A stretch of 64,000 nt of DNA from JBCCTX01 sp964468435 (GTDB taxonomy: Bacteria; Bacteroidota; Bacteroidia; J057), in NCBI GenBank assembly GCA_964468435.1, contig CAYXVE010000006.1, forward strand, positions 82,761 to 146,760, given 5' to 3'. A program made the position numbers and the translations under genes. Positions 35,285-43,596 of this stretch are shown one piece after another. Under the pieces are notes generated by a model. The model made no database searches and was not told where the DNA came from. It saw nothing but the letters and a program-made list of their open reading frames with translations. Each line of letters begins with the position of its first letter. Position 1 is the first letter of the stretch.

Positions 35285-36496
35285 ATGATGAAGGAACGCA
35301 ATATCGTATGCCTGAGCTTCCCTGCATGGGATGGTAACTATGTGAAGTCGACTGTAAAACTCATGTGCGCGCTCACGGAATTCAACAGAGTGTTGTTTGT
35401 TGACTATACCTATACTTGGAAGGATGTCCTCAAAGGGGTTTTTAGATCTCACAAACATATTCCCTGGAAACGAATTCTAGGTTTAAAAGACCGTGTAAGA
35501 TATGTCGCTCTTCCCCATTCCAGTATATGTGTGCTTAGCCTGCCGCCTCTACTTCCCTACAACTGGGCCCGTTCCTATCATCTGGCAAGTATTATTGTGA
35601 AGGTTAATGCCTTCTGGATAAAACGTTCAGTTAGAAGAGCTATCAAGAAACTACATATGGAGGAACATATCGTGATCAACGCACTTAATCCCGTATATGG
35701 TATTGCGCTAGCTGGAAAACTTAATGAGAACCTTCTTATCTATTACTGTTATGATGAGATTAGCGCAGCGAAGTGGATCTCTAGGCATGGAAAGACTGCG
35801 GAAGAAAAGTACTTACCCATGGTCGATGCCGTAGTCACCACTTCTAAACAACTCAAACAAAAGAAAAAGGCATATCAGCCTCATTGCTACCGTGTACCCA
35901 ATGGAGTTGATCTGGCTCTCTTTGATCCCAAACCAGCAACAGTGCAGGAATCGCGATATAAAAAGACCATAGTTGGTTATTTGGGGAGTGTGGATGAGCG
36001 GCTCGATGTTGAGTTGCTCAAATCCTTGTTTGAACAAATGCCGGAATTGGAGTTTCAGTTTTTAGGAAGAATCACTTCCATCAAGATTATGAACATCCTC
36101 AAAAAATTCTCTAATGTAAAAATTTTGGGTCCAAAAGCACCTGATGAACTCAACAATTATCTACATCAATGGGAAGTAGGAATCATCCCTTTTGTAAAAA
36201 ATGAATTCACTGCTGGTATTTATCCTATGAAAATCAATGAGTATCTGGCTACTGGACTCCCTATTGTCAGTACAAGGTTTGGAGATATGGATGATTTCGA
36301 AGAAGTAGCCAGTATATGTGATGATATTCCGGCTTTCCTTGAAGCTGTAGTTACCGAAATGATGGAAAATGACAGGGATAAAGTTCAAAGAAGACTTGAA
36401 TTTGCCAGCGCAAACACCTGGGAATCAAGGGCAAGAGACCTGGTGAAAATACTGAATAAACATATACTGGATACATCCAAGCTCATCATAAAATAA
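35285..36496 (+). CDS. Glycosyltransferase, GT-B fold (GT4-like)
   Basis: A 403-residue cytoplasmic transferase of the TuaH/GT4-like group. The N-terminal half has the acceptor-domain look (VCLSFPAWDGNYVKSTVKLM) and the motif YYCYDEISAAKW. The C-terminal nucleotide-sugar domain shows TTIVGYLGSVDERLD-like sequence, FQFLGRI, GPKAPDELNNYLHQWEVGIIP and KINEYLATGLPIVST with the Glu that contacts the sugar donor. It begins two bases after the stop of the chain-length gene and is one of five transferases that build the repeat unit. Donor and acceptor cannot be determined by eye. Confidence 0.88.
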   Translation: MMKERNIVCLSFPAWDGNYVKSTVKLMCALTEFNRVLFVDYTYTWKDVLKGVFRSHKHIPWKRILGLKDRVRYVALPHSSICVLSLPPLLPYNWARSYHLASIIVKVNAFWIKRSVRRAIKKLHMEEHIVINALNPVYGIALAGKLNENLLIYYCYDEISAAKWISRHGKTAEEKYLPMVDAVVTTSKQLKQKKKAYQPHCYRVPNGVDLALFDPKPATVQESRYKKTIVGYLGSVDERLDVELLKSLFEQMPELEFQFLGRITSIKIMNILKKFSNVKILGPKAPDELNNYLHQWEVGIIPFVKNEFTAGIYPMKINEYLATGLPIVSTRFGDMDDFEEVASICDDIPAFLEAVVTEMMENDRDKVQRRLEFASANTWESRARDLVKILNKHILDTSKLIIK

Positions 36497-36522
36497 TTCA
36501 AAAATTATTTATTTATTTTTCG

Positions 36523-36530
36523 TATATTTG
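36523..36530 (+). promoter_or_regulatory. Internal -7 box before the ligase/polymerase gene
   Basis: TATATTTG matches the -7 consensus 36 bases before the ATG at 36566, in an AT-rich gap of 69 bases. A -33 TTG is not apparent. It may drive a second transcript within the locus. Confidence 0.4.
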
Positions 36531-36565
36531 AAAATATATTATTTCAGCAACTAAGATTAATTCTT

Positions 36566-38035
36566 ATGCCTGGCAATCCCATTTCAGGTCGTATTGGCTC
36601 TGATAAATTTCTACCCTTGCATAAACAGATGGCCCTGGTGATGGTCTGCTGTGGGGTAGGTTTTGTTGCCAGTAAAATGGGATTGATTGGAGGATTGGCG
36701 CTCATCGTCATGCCAATAGGGATATTTTTCCTGGGAGCTATGTTTGTGAATCCCAGGATTGGGATATTTTCTTCTTTGTTTATGTCATTTTTCATCTCTG
36801 GATTTGGACTATATATAGATGCTCCATGGGGTTTGACCCTGGATATTTTTCTATTTATGTCTTGGCTTGGACTGATCTTCAGAGATTTTAAAAATACTGA
36901 CTGGACTCCTTTACGAAATGATATTGTATATGTATTACTCGCTTGGTATGGATTTATTGTCTTTCAACTGGTAAATCCCGAAGCACCCGGACCTGTAGCC
37001 TGGTTTTATGCCATGCGTGGTGTAGGATTCTATCAGTTGCTGGGAGCTACCCTGGTATTTATGCTCTATCGGAATCCCAAATGGGTGGATCATTTTCTGG
37101 TGACCATCATGATCATTTCGCTTTTGGGTACACTGTGGGGGCTACGCCAACAGATCTTTGGGGTAAATTCTGCAGAGTACAGATGGTTGTGGGATGAAAA
37201 CCACCATGAAGAACACATTCTTTTTGGTGTATTGAGGGTATTCTCTTTTTATAGCGATGCAGGTCAGTTTGGCGCTTCACAGGCGATGATGAGCCTAATC
37301 GCTGGAATTATAGCTCTTGGGAATGTAAATACCAAAACGCGTGTCTTCTATGGGATTTGTTGTATCATGACCTTCATTGGGTTTGCTATTTCAGGAACGA
37401 GAGGTGCTTTGGCCATTCCTGCTGCCGGAGGGCTGATTTTTTTGGTTACTTCCAAAAACTTCCGCATTCTCGTCCCTGGACTCCTGGCCCTATTTATGAT
37501 ATTTTATATCCTAAAATATACCAAAGCCTTTCAGCATGTCGAGCAGGTGCGCAGAATGCGTACAGCACTTGATCCAAACAATCCATCGCTGAAAAACAGG
37601 CTGGATAATCAAAAAAGATTTGGTAGATACCTGGCTAGCCGACCCCTAGGAGGAGGAATAGGATCAGCAGGCTTCTGGGGTTCTAGATTTAACCCAGGCT
37701 CTTTCTTGTCTTTGGCTACCGATAGCTGGTATGTTAAAATATGGGCGGAAACAGGTATTGTAGGTATCTGTTTTCACTTATTTACACTAGGATATATTAT
37801 GGGGAAAGGTGGGCATATCGTGTGGCATATCAGGCATCCCGCACTCAAGCAGAAAATTATGGCGCTATACAGTGCCTATGGCGGCGTGCTTCTTTCCAGC
37901 TATGGGAATCAGGTATTTGGACAAGTGCCCACCGGTATGATTATGACTATATCCATACCCTTGATCATGATGGCACCTATGTATGACAAAATGTTGATCA
38001 AAGAAGAAAATGGAACATATAATGAACATTCTTAA
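36566..38035 (+). CDS. O-antigen ligase / Wzy-type polymerase family protein
   Basis: A 489-residue polytopic inner-membrane protein with about eleven hydrophobic segments. The central Wzy_C/WaaL-type region contains FAISGTRGALAIPAAGGLIFLV, with the conserved arginine, and the large periplasmic loop carrying NRLDNQKRFGRYLASRPLGGGIGS and TDSWYVKIWAETG, both typical of the family. In a chain-length/initiating-transferase context it is most likely the polymerase that joins undecaprenyl-linked repeat units in the periplasm. The next gene's ATG lies 26 bases inside this frame. Confidence 0.9.
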   Translation: MPGNPISGRIGSDKFLPLHKQMALVMVCCGVGFVASKMGLIGGLALIVMPIGIFFLGAMFVNPRIGIFSSLFMSFFISGFGLYIDAPWGLTLDIFLFMSWLGLIFRDFKNTDWTPLRNDIVYVLLAWYGFIVFQLVNPEAPGPVAWFYAMRGVGFYQLLGATLVFMLYRNPKWVDHFLVTIMIISLLGTLWGLRQQIFGVNSAEYRWLWDENHHEEHILFGVLRVFSFYSDAGQFGASQAMMSLIAGIIALGNVNTKTRVFYGICCIMTFIGFAISGTRGALAIPAAGGLIFLVTSKNFRILVPGLLALFMIFYILKYTKAFQHVEQVRRMRTALDPNNPSLKNRLDNQKRFGRYLASRPLGGGIGSAGFWGSRFNPGSFLSLATDSWYVKIWAETGIVGICFHLFTLGYIMGKGGHIVWHIRHPALKQKIMALYSAYGGVLLSSYGNQVFGQVPTGMIMTISIPLIMMAPMYDKMLIKEENGTYNEHS

Positions 38036-39194
38036 CCTTGCTTATTGGTTGTTGCAGGCCTACTGGATATGGGCTGTAGGATTTATGCTCATATTTGCGT
38101 TGGCCGCTTTTCTGCCGCAAAGAAAACAAAAAAAGGCACCTGTATTATCTACGAGATTCCTCGTCCTGATTCCTGCATATAAAGAAGATGGAGTCATTGT
38201 CGAAACAGCACGCCAAGCGCTGATGCAGTTTTACCCACATCAGCTTTACGATGTGGTGGTCATTGCGGACCAACTCAATCATCGTACACTTACTGAACTC
38301 AATAAACTCCCCATAGAAGTTGTTCACGTCAACTTCGAAAATAGTACCAAAGCCAAGGCCCTGCGTAAAGCCCTGGACGATCTACCTGAGATCTATCACG
38401 CAGTTGCCATCCTGGACGCTGACAATCATGCAGCACCCGACTTTTTGATTCATATGAACAATTCGATGCGTGAGGGCTATGTAGCTGTACAAGGACGGCG
38501 TATTCCCAAAAATAAAGACAGCCATATGGCAATCCTTGATGGTGTCAGTGAAGAGATCAATAATCGCATTTATTGCAAAGGACATAACGCCCTGGAATTC
38601 TCCTCAAAATTGTCGGGATCGGGAATGGCGTTCGAATACCATCTTTTCAAAGAAATCATGCAAACCGTAGACGCTGTCGGCGGATTTGACAAAGAATTAG
38701 AACTCAAATATACCCAGCGTGGAAAAAAAGTAATTTATGATCATCATGCCAAAGTATACGATGAAAAAGTAAGTTCCGGCAAGGTCTTCGCTAAGCAGCG
38801 GAAAAGATGGTTGTCAGCGCAATATCATTATCTTAGACGATTTTTTCTACCCGGTCTTAAACAGTTGTTTACCAGTTTCAATATAGACTTTTTCAACCGT
38901 GTCATTCAACTGGCTTTACCCCCCAGGCTGCTTATGCCTGCCTTTCTGGGGCTGGCTACTGTTATCAGTATCATTATTGGCCAGGGATGGATATTCTGGT
39001 CAGTATTATTCTTGCTAAATGTACTCTCATTCGTGATCGCCATTCCCGCTTACTTGTGGAATGAACAGCTTTTCAAGAGTTTACTGAGATTACCTGTAGT
39101 AATATGGTATGCATTTCTGGCGATAATCAGGCTCAAGGGAGCCAACAAGCAATTTATACATACACCACACGGAATGTCATCTGAAGAATCTTAA
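38010..39194 (+). CDS. Membrane-associated glycosyltransferase family 2
   Basis: A 394-residue GT-A transferase anchored by an N-terminal membrane segment (WLLQAYWIWAVGFMLIFALAA) and two or three C-terminal ones. Catalytic motifs are LVLIPAYKEDGVIVE, the metal-binding AILDADNHA, and the processive-type QRKRW within KQRKRWLSAQYHYLRRF, so it resembles polysaccharide synthases. The start overlaps the preceding gene by 26 bases; a second ATG at 38022 gives a shorter start. A tiny membrane-protein frame follows immediately. Confidence 0.9.
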   Translation: MEHIMNILNLAYWLLQAYWIWAVGFMLIFALAAFLPQRKQKKAPVLSTRFLVLIPAYKEDGVIVETARQALMQFYPHQLYDVVVIADQLNHRTLTELNKLPIEVVHVNFENSTKAKALRKALDDLPEIYHAVAILDADNHAAPDFLIHMNNSMREGYVAVQGRRIPKNKDSHMAILDGVSEEINNRIYCKGHNALEFSSKLSGSGMAFEYHLFKEIMQTVDAVGGFDKELELKYTQRGKKVIYDHHAKVYDEKVSSGKVFAKQRKRWLSAQYHYLRRFFLPGLKQLFTSFNIDFFNRVIQLALPPRLLMPAFLGLATVISIIIGQGWIFWSVLFLLNVLSFVIAIPAYLWNEQLFKSLLRLPVVIWYAFLAIIRLKGANKQFIHTPHGMSSEES

Positions 39195-39208
39195 AAACAC
39201 AACTGCTT

Positions 39209-39331
39209 ATGATGGGAGAAGGAATGCCCTGGAACATTATTTTCATTTTCATAATTCTCGGCTTCATACTGGGAGTCAACTCGTCCAGAAGAGAACATCA
39301 GGAAGAACTACAAGATGAAGAAAAAACTTAA
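39209..39331 (+). CDS. 40-residue single-pass membrane peptide in the polysaccharide locus
   Basis: Too short for ordinary gene finding. The frame starts with two ATG codons (39209 and 39212) 14 bases after the GT2 stop and runs 40 codons to TAA at 39329-39331, overlapping the start of the GT4 gene (39315) by 17 bases. The product has a short polar head, one strongly hydrophobic segment at residues 9-24 (NIIFIFIILGFILGVN) and a highly charged tail rich in Arg, Glu and Asp. It could assist a synthesis or export complex or merely couple translation of the GT4 gene. No family is recognised. Confidence 0.6.
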   Translation: MMGEGMPWNIIFIFIILGFILGVNSSRREHQEELQDEEKT

Positions 39332-40505
39332 CCTACTGTTGGTTTCAAAGTCCTTGCCAAACTCATTCAAAGGAGGAATACAAACACATGTATGGGCACT
39401 GAGCAAATGGCTGCAAATGCAAGGCCACGAAGTAACGATTTTATCAGGAGGTGAAGCTTGGAAGTCAGAATATACTGAAAAAAAAGAAGGAAGAAAGATT
39501 ATACGTATTCCCTTTTTTCCAGGCAGACGAATGCCTTTCCTCAAATTAAGTATAGAAGAATTTGCCTTCTCATTTGCGGCTTACAAGTGGATGAAAGCAC
39601 ATGCACATAAATACGATATTGTACACATCCAGGGAAGAAGTGGCGCATGGATCCCTTTATCTAAACAGTTTAAGGTGGTGGCAACCTATCATGGATTGAT
39701 CAAGATGGAGATCCAACAAAAACTTTCCTTTAGGAACATTGATCTATGGTTACATGCAAAGCTGGCACGCTGGCTAGAACAGCTACCCTTTAAAAGGGCT
39801 CATGCCATCATTTATGTGAGTTATGAAATCCAAAAACGAATCGCTACCGTTTATGGCAAACCTTTACAACCTCAACAGGTCATATACAACGGTATAGACC
39901 GGGACACACCGGAAATAACACCGGATCCTAATTCCAAAACGCTGATTTTTGTAGGAAGGCTACATCCTGTGAAGGGCACATCGGACCTGATAAAAGCTAT
40001 CCCCATGGTTGACCCTGGCATATCTTGTATATTGATTGGAGATGGCCCTATGAAGAATGAATTGAATCAACTAATCGACAAGCTTCAGCTTCGCAAACGC
40101 GTACAAATACTCGGTAGCTTGTCCCACGAGAAAGTCATGGAACATATCTGTAAAAGCTATGCGCTTATTCTGCCTTCCTACTACGAGACACAAGGTATTG
40201 TATTGATGGAGGCCAACATTCAAAGCATACCTGTGCTGGCCAGTAATATTAGCGGGATCAAGGAAGTTGTTAGAGACAACTACAATGGTTTACTCTTTGA
40301 GCCAGGAAATAGCCAGGAAATAGCCGATAAGATTAATTATCTCTTTTCACACCCTGAGGAGGCGCGTAGAATGGGATCATGCGGAAAACAGTATGTCATC
40401 GACAAATTTCATTGGAGCAGGATTGCTAAAGATACAATATCCCTGTATTACCATACACTGAATGAAGTACCCCAACAAGAGCTCACTACTGAGGTATATT
40501 CCTAA
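39315..40505 (+). CDS. Glycosyltransferase family 4
   Basis: A 396-residue GT-B retaining transferase. The N-terminal domain has the glycine-rich acceptor loop SLPNSFKGGIQTHVWAL and VVATYHGLIKMEIQ. The donor domain shows LIFVGRLHPVKGTSDLIKAI, CILIGDGPMKNEL and the E-x7-E motif in PSYYETQGIVLMEAN, all in normal order. The start ATG lies inside the small membrane-peptide frame, so translation is probably coupled. A gap of 180 AT-rich bases follows before the methyltransferase. Confidence 0.93.
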   Translation: MKKKLNLLLVSKSLPNSFKGGIQTHVWALSKWLQMQGHEVTILSGGEAWKSEYTEKKEGRKIIRIPFFPGRRMPFLKLSIEEFAFSFAAYKWMKAHAHKYDIVHIQGRSGAWIPLSKQFKVVATYHGLIKMEIQQKLSFRNIDLWLHAKLARWLEQLPFKRAHAIIYVSYEIQKRIATVYGKPLQPQQVIYNGIDRDTPEITPDPNSKTLIFVGRLHPVKGTSDLIKAIPMVDPGISCILIGDGPMKNELNQLIDKLQLRKRVQILGSLSHEKVMEHICKSYALILPSYYETQGIVLMEANIQSIPVLASNISGIKEVVRDNYNGLLFEPGNSQEIADKINYLFSHPEEARRMGSCGKQYVIDKFHWSRIAKDTISLYYHTLNEVPQQELTTEVYS

Positions 40506-40648
40506 ATACTGAAACTTTTCATCCAGATGCTGCTATGTTTATGCCGGCAGGATTACTACTTATCGAAGGATTTTTAGTACTGTTTTAATACCATAATTTT
40601 TATATTATATTTTTTAAAATTTACTATTTTTATTATATTTAAAAATAT

Positions 40649-40668
40649 AACCTCCCCTTCCGGAGGTT
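40649..40668 (+). promoter_or_regulatory. Leader hairpin before the methyltransferase gene
   Basis: AACCTCC (40649-40655) pairs with GGAGGTT (40662-40668) around CCTTCC, 17 bases before the ATG at 40686, within very AT-rich DNA. It contains the SD-like GGAGG paired to CCUCC. It may be a weak terminator, a leader stem or an RNA-stability element. Confidence 0.4.
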
Positions 40669-40685
40669 TGATGTAAGCTAGTCAT

Positions 40686-41492
40686 ATGGATTTCGTATTT
40701 GGAAAATACCAGTCTCATACCAGTGATAAATTATCGCGGTATCCCTTGCTTAGTAAAGTCGTCTCAAGACTTTTTGGTTACACAAACTTGGGCAACTATG
40801 CTCGTTCCAGAATCTTTATCAGGCTGCTCAAGCAGCTTCCCGTTGAAAAATTCCATAAAATCCTAGATTTAGGATGTGGTTATGGAGAGTATTCATTTAT
40901 GTTGGCTGATGCCTTTCCCAAGTGCAAGATCACAGCACTAGATATAGATCAGGATCGTATCCGGACCGTCAACAGAGCTATAGATGAGGTCGGCATAAGC
41001 AATATCCGGACCGTCAATCACTTTCTGGAAGAAGAACCCCTAAAGGAAACGTATGACTTTATTTTCTCCGTTGATGTTTTTGAACACATACAGGAATCAC
41101 ACATGCCCTTTGCAGCGGCATACGACCGCCTGAAGCCGAGTGGCTATATGATGGTCAAAATCCCTAATGTAACACAAAAAACGATACTTCCGGATCATTG
41201 GTTTGAAGAGCATCACGAATGGCTCGATGAAGAACATGTTGGTCAGATCTATGACCTGGAAGGGTTGAGGAAACGCTTCAAAGCAGAAGGATTTGAAATC
41301 ATTCATTCCAGCTATTCAGATGGTTGGCTCTCAAGACTGGGCTGGGAACTCGCTTATTTGACCAAAAAAGGGGGATATATTCCTCAACTGACTTTTTTAC
41401 CCATTGCCAAGATACTCGTTCACCTGGACCATACGCTTCACAAGGGTAAATGTGGAAATGCTATTCAGGTAATCGGACGTAAACCATCCTGA
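40686..41492 (+). CDS. Class I SAM-dependent methyltransferase
   Basis: A 268-residue Rossmann-type methyltransferase. Motif I is ILDLGCGYGEYSFML with the acidic residue ITALDIDQDRI closing the second strand; FIFSVDVFEHIQE and LKPSGYMMVKIPN follow in the usual places. The substrate is unknown; its place among glycosyltransferases suggests O-methylation of a sugar or of the lipid-linked intermediate. It starts after an AT-rich 180-base gap with a leader hairpin, so it may head a second transcription unit with the two GT2 genes that follow. Confidence 0.9.
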   Translation: MDFVFGKYQSHTSDKLSRYPLLSKVVSRLFGYTNLGNYARSRIFIRLLKQLPVEKFHKILDLGCGYGEYSFMLADAFPKCKITALDIDQDRIRTVNRAIDEVGISNIRTVNHFLEEEPLKETYDFIFSVDVFEHIQESHMPFAAAYDRLKPSGYMMVKIPNVTQKTILPDHWFEEHHEWLDEEHVGQIYDLEGLRKRFKAEGFEIIHSSYSDGWLSRLGWELAYLTKKGGYIPQLTFLPIAKILVHLDHTLHKGKCGNAIQVIGRKPS

Positions 41493-41499
41493 TCATATC

Positions 41500-42399
41500 A
41501 TGAGCAAATTACATCATCCCAGGATATCTATCGTTACGGTAAATTATCGCAACCCAGCCATTACTATTGAGTTGCTTCACTCTCTGTATAGATGTACTTT
41601 TCAGGACTTTGAAATCATTGTAGTGGAAAATTCACCATTCAATGATCCTACGGAGCTTTATCGCGAAGCTTTTCCCGATGTAAAAGTGATCATCAGCGAA
41701 AAGAATCTAGGATTTGCTGGAGGAAATAACCTGGGAATAAAAGCTACAATAGGGGAATTTGTCTACTTTATCAATAACGATACAGAAGTAGTCACAGAGA
41801 CTTTCACCCCATTGCTGAAAGTCATGGACCAGGATAAGCTTATCGGTGCCATCTGTCCCAAAATCAAATATCATCAGGACCCCAAACGAATCCAATTTGC
41901 TGGTTTTACAGAAGTGAACGCACTAGGTAGAAATAAAATGATGGGGAAAAATGAAATTGATCAGGGACAATATGATCAGGGGATCAATATTCCCTATGGC
42001 CATGGTGCAGCGATGATGGTCAGGAAAAAGGTCATTGATGAGGTTGGCCTGATGCCTGAACACTATTTTCTCTACTATGAGGAACTAGACTGGAGTATTC
42101 AGATCGTCAGGTCAGGGTATTATATCCGTTATGAACCCCGGGGCGTCATTTATCACAAAGAGTCCATGACTGTGGGTAAAATGAGTCCACTGAAAACCTT
42201 TTACATTAACAGAAACAGAATCTTATTCATGCGAAAAAATATGCACGGATGGAAAGCATGTATATTCTACCTCTATTATCTGTGTATAGCATTTCCCAAA
42301 AACCTGATAACACATACCTTAAAACGAGAGTGGGAGCACGTACGATCATTGCTGCGTGCTACGGCTCAGGGGTTTGGGAGGATTCATTTAGTCAAGTAA
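41500..42399 (+). CDS. Glycosyltransferase family 2 (rhamnosyltransferase-like)
   Basis: A 299-residue GT-A transferase of the WbbL/rhamnosyltransferase-like type. Motifs include ISIVTVNYRNPAITIELL, EKNLGFAGGNNLGI, and the metal-binding region FINNDTEVV, followed by LYYEELDWSIQIVRSGY with the catalytic acidic pair and PRGVIYHKESMTVG. There are no clear membrane segments apart from a hydrophobic helix near residue 250 (CIFYLYYLCIAFP). It is separated by 7 bases from the methyltransferase and 4 from the next transferase. Confidence 0.92.
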   Translation: MSKLHHPRISIVTVNYRNPAITIELLHSLYRCTFQDFEIIVVENSPFNDPTELYREAFPDVKVIISEKNLGFAGGNNLGIKATIGEFVYFINNDTEVVTETFTPLLKVMDQDKLIGAICPKIKYHQDPKRIQFAGFTEVNALGRNKMMGKNEIDQGQYDQGINIPYGHGAAMMVRKKVIDEVGLMPEHYFLYYEELDWSIQIVRSGYYIRYEPRGVIYHKESMTVGKMSPLKTFYINRNRILFMRKNMHGWKACIFYLYYLCIAFPKNLITHTLKREWEHVRSLLRATAQGFGRIHLVK

Positions 42400-42403
42400 A
42401 CCT

Positions 42404-43594
42404 ATGCAATATATTTTCTGGATCGGACTTGCCATTCTTGTATATACCTATCTGGGTTATGGGCTGTTATTGTGGGCTATAGTAAGCTTCAGGCGAATCT
42501 TCAAGAGAAACAAGCATGTTAATGGGAATAACTGGGAATATCCTGAGGTTACCCACCTGATTGCGGCCTATAATGAAGCGGAGATGATAGAATCGAAAGT
42601 AAAAAATAGCCTGAATATGAACTATCCTAGGGGGAAAATGCAGGTATTGTTTGTCACGGACGGTTCTGATGATAATACGCCTTATATTCTGGAAAAAATG
42701 GAGGGTATAACACTGATGCACAGGTCAGAGCGCAAGGGTAAAATTGCTGCTGTCAAACGGGCGATGGAGGTGGTCAATACACCGGTATGTGTTTTCTCTG
42801 ACGCTAATACCCTTTTGAATCCTGAAGCCATCCAGCGTATAGTACGCCATTTTTCAGACCCAGGTGTAGGAGCTGTAGCTGGTGAAAAAAGGATCTTTAT
42901 ACCTGAACAAAGTGCTGCGAACTCGGCTGGTGAAGGTATTTACTGGAAATATGAATCATTTCTTAAACGTCTGGACTCAGAGTTGAACTCTGTGGTGGGT
43001 GCCGCAGGTGAACTTTTTGCCATACGCACCGATCTGTTACCACAGATTCCAACTGATACGATCATTGAAGATTTCTATCTCACTGTCTCGATAGCTATGG
43101 ATGGATACAAAGTCGTTTATGAACCAGAAGCTTATGCCATGGAGACGGGATCCGCATCTGTTGAAGAAGAGTTTAAGCGCAAGGTGCGCATCTGCGCGGG
43201 TGGATTTCAGGCGATGAGCCGTCTTTCAACTTTATTCAACCCCGTAAAGTACGGATGGCTTACCTTCCAGTTTGTATCACACCGTGCGTTGAGGTGGACA
43301 TTGGCACCACTCAGTTTGCTCATCGTATTGTTCAGTAATATATTTCTAGCTATACAAGTAAGCCATATTTATATCCCCCTATTAATATGCCAGCTAGGTT
43401 TCTACATACTGTCCACCATAGGGTATGTACATCGCAATCACAAAATTCGCCGAAAGGTATTTTTCATTCCCTTCTATTTCATGATGATGAATGTGAGCGC
43501 ATTCCTGGGTTTTATAAGATTTCTGAAAAAGAGTCAATCAGTCTTATGGGAACGTGCACAACGCGAAAAATCGATAGACTCCGTAGGCGCCTGA
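42404..43594 (+). CDS. Membrane glycosyltransferase family 2 (polysaccharide synthase-like)
   Basis: A 396-residue transferase with an N-terminal membrane segment (IFWIGLAILVYTYLGYGLLLW) and three C-terminal ones. The catalytic domain shows THLIAAYNEAEMIESK, VLFVTDGSDDNTPY, CVFSDANTLL and DTIIEDFYLTVSIAM, followed by KRKVRICAGGFQA in place of the usual QxxRW region. It is the last gene of the forward-facing locus; the VWA gene on the opposite strand ends only two bases further on, so transcripts collide or overlap here. Confidence 0.92.
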   Translation: MQYIFWIGLAILVYTYLGYGLLLWAIVSFRRIFKRNKHVNGNNWEYPEVTHLIAAYNEAEMIESKVKNSLNMNYPRGKMQVLFVTDGSDDNTPYILEKMEGITLMHRSERKGKIAAVKRAMEVVNTPVCVFSDANTLLNPEAIQRIVRHFSDPGVGAVAGEKRIFIPEQSAANSAGEGIYWKYESFLKRLDSELNSVVGAAGELFAIRTDLLPQIPTDTIIEDFYLTVSIAMDGYKVVYEPEAYAMETGSASVEEEFKRKVRICAGGFQAMSRLSTLFNPVKYGWLTFQFVSHRALRWTLAPLSLLIVLFSNIFLAIQVSHIYIPLLICQLGFYILSTIGYVHRNHKIRRKVFFIPFYFMMMNVSAFLGFIRFLKKSQSVLWERAQREKSIDSVGA

Positions 43595-43596
43595 CC

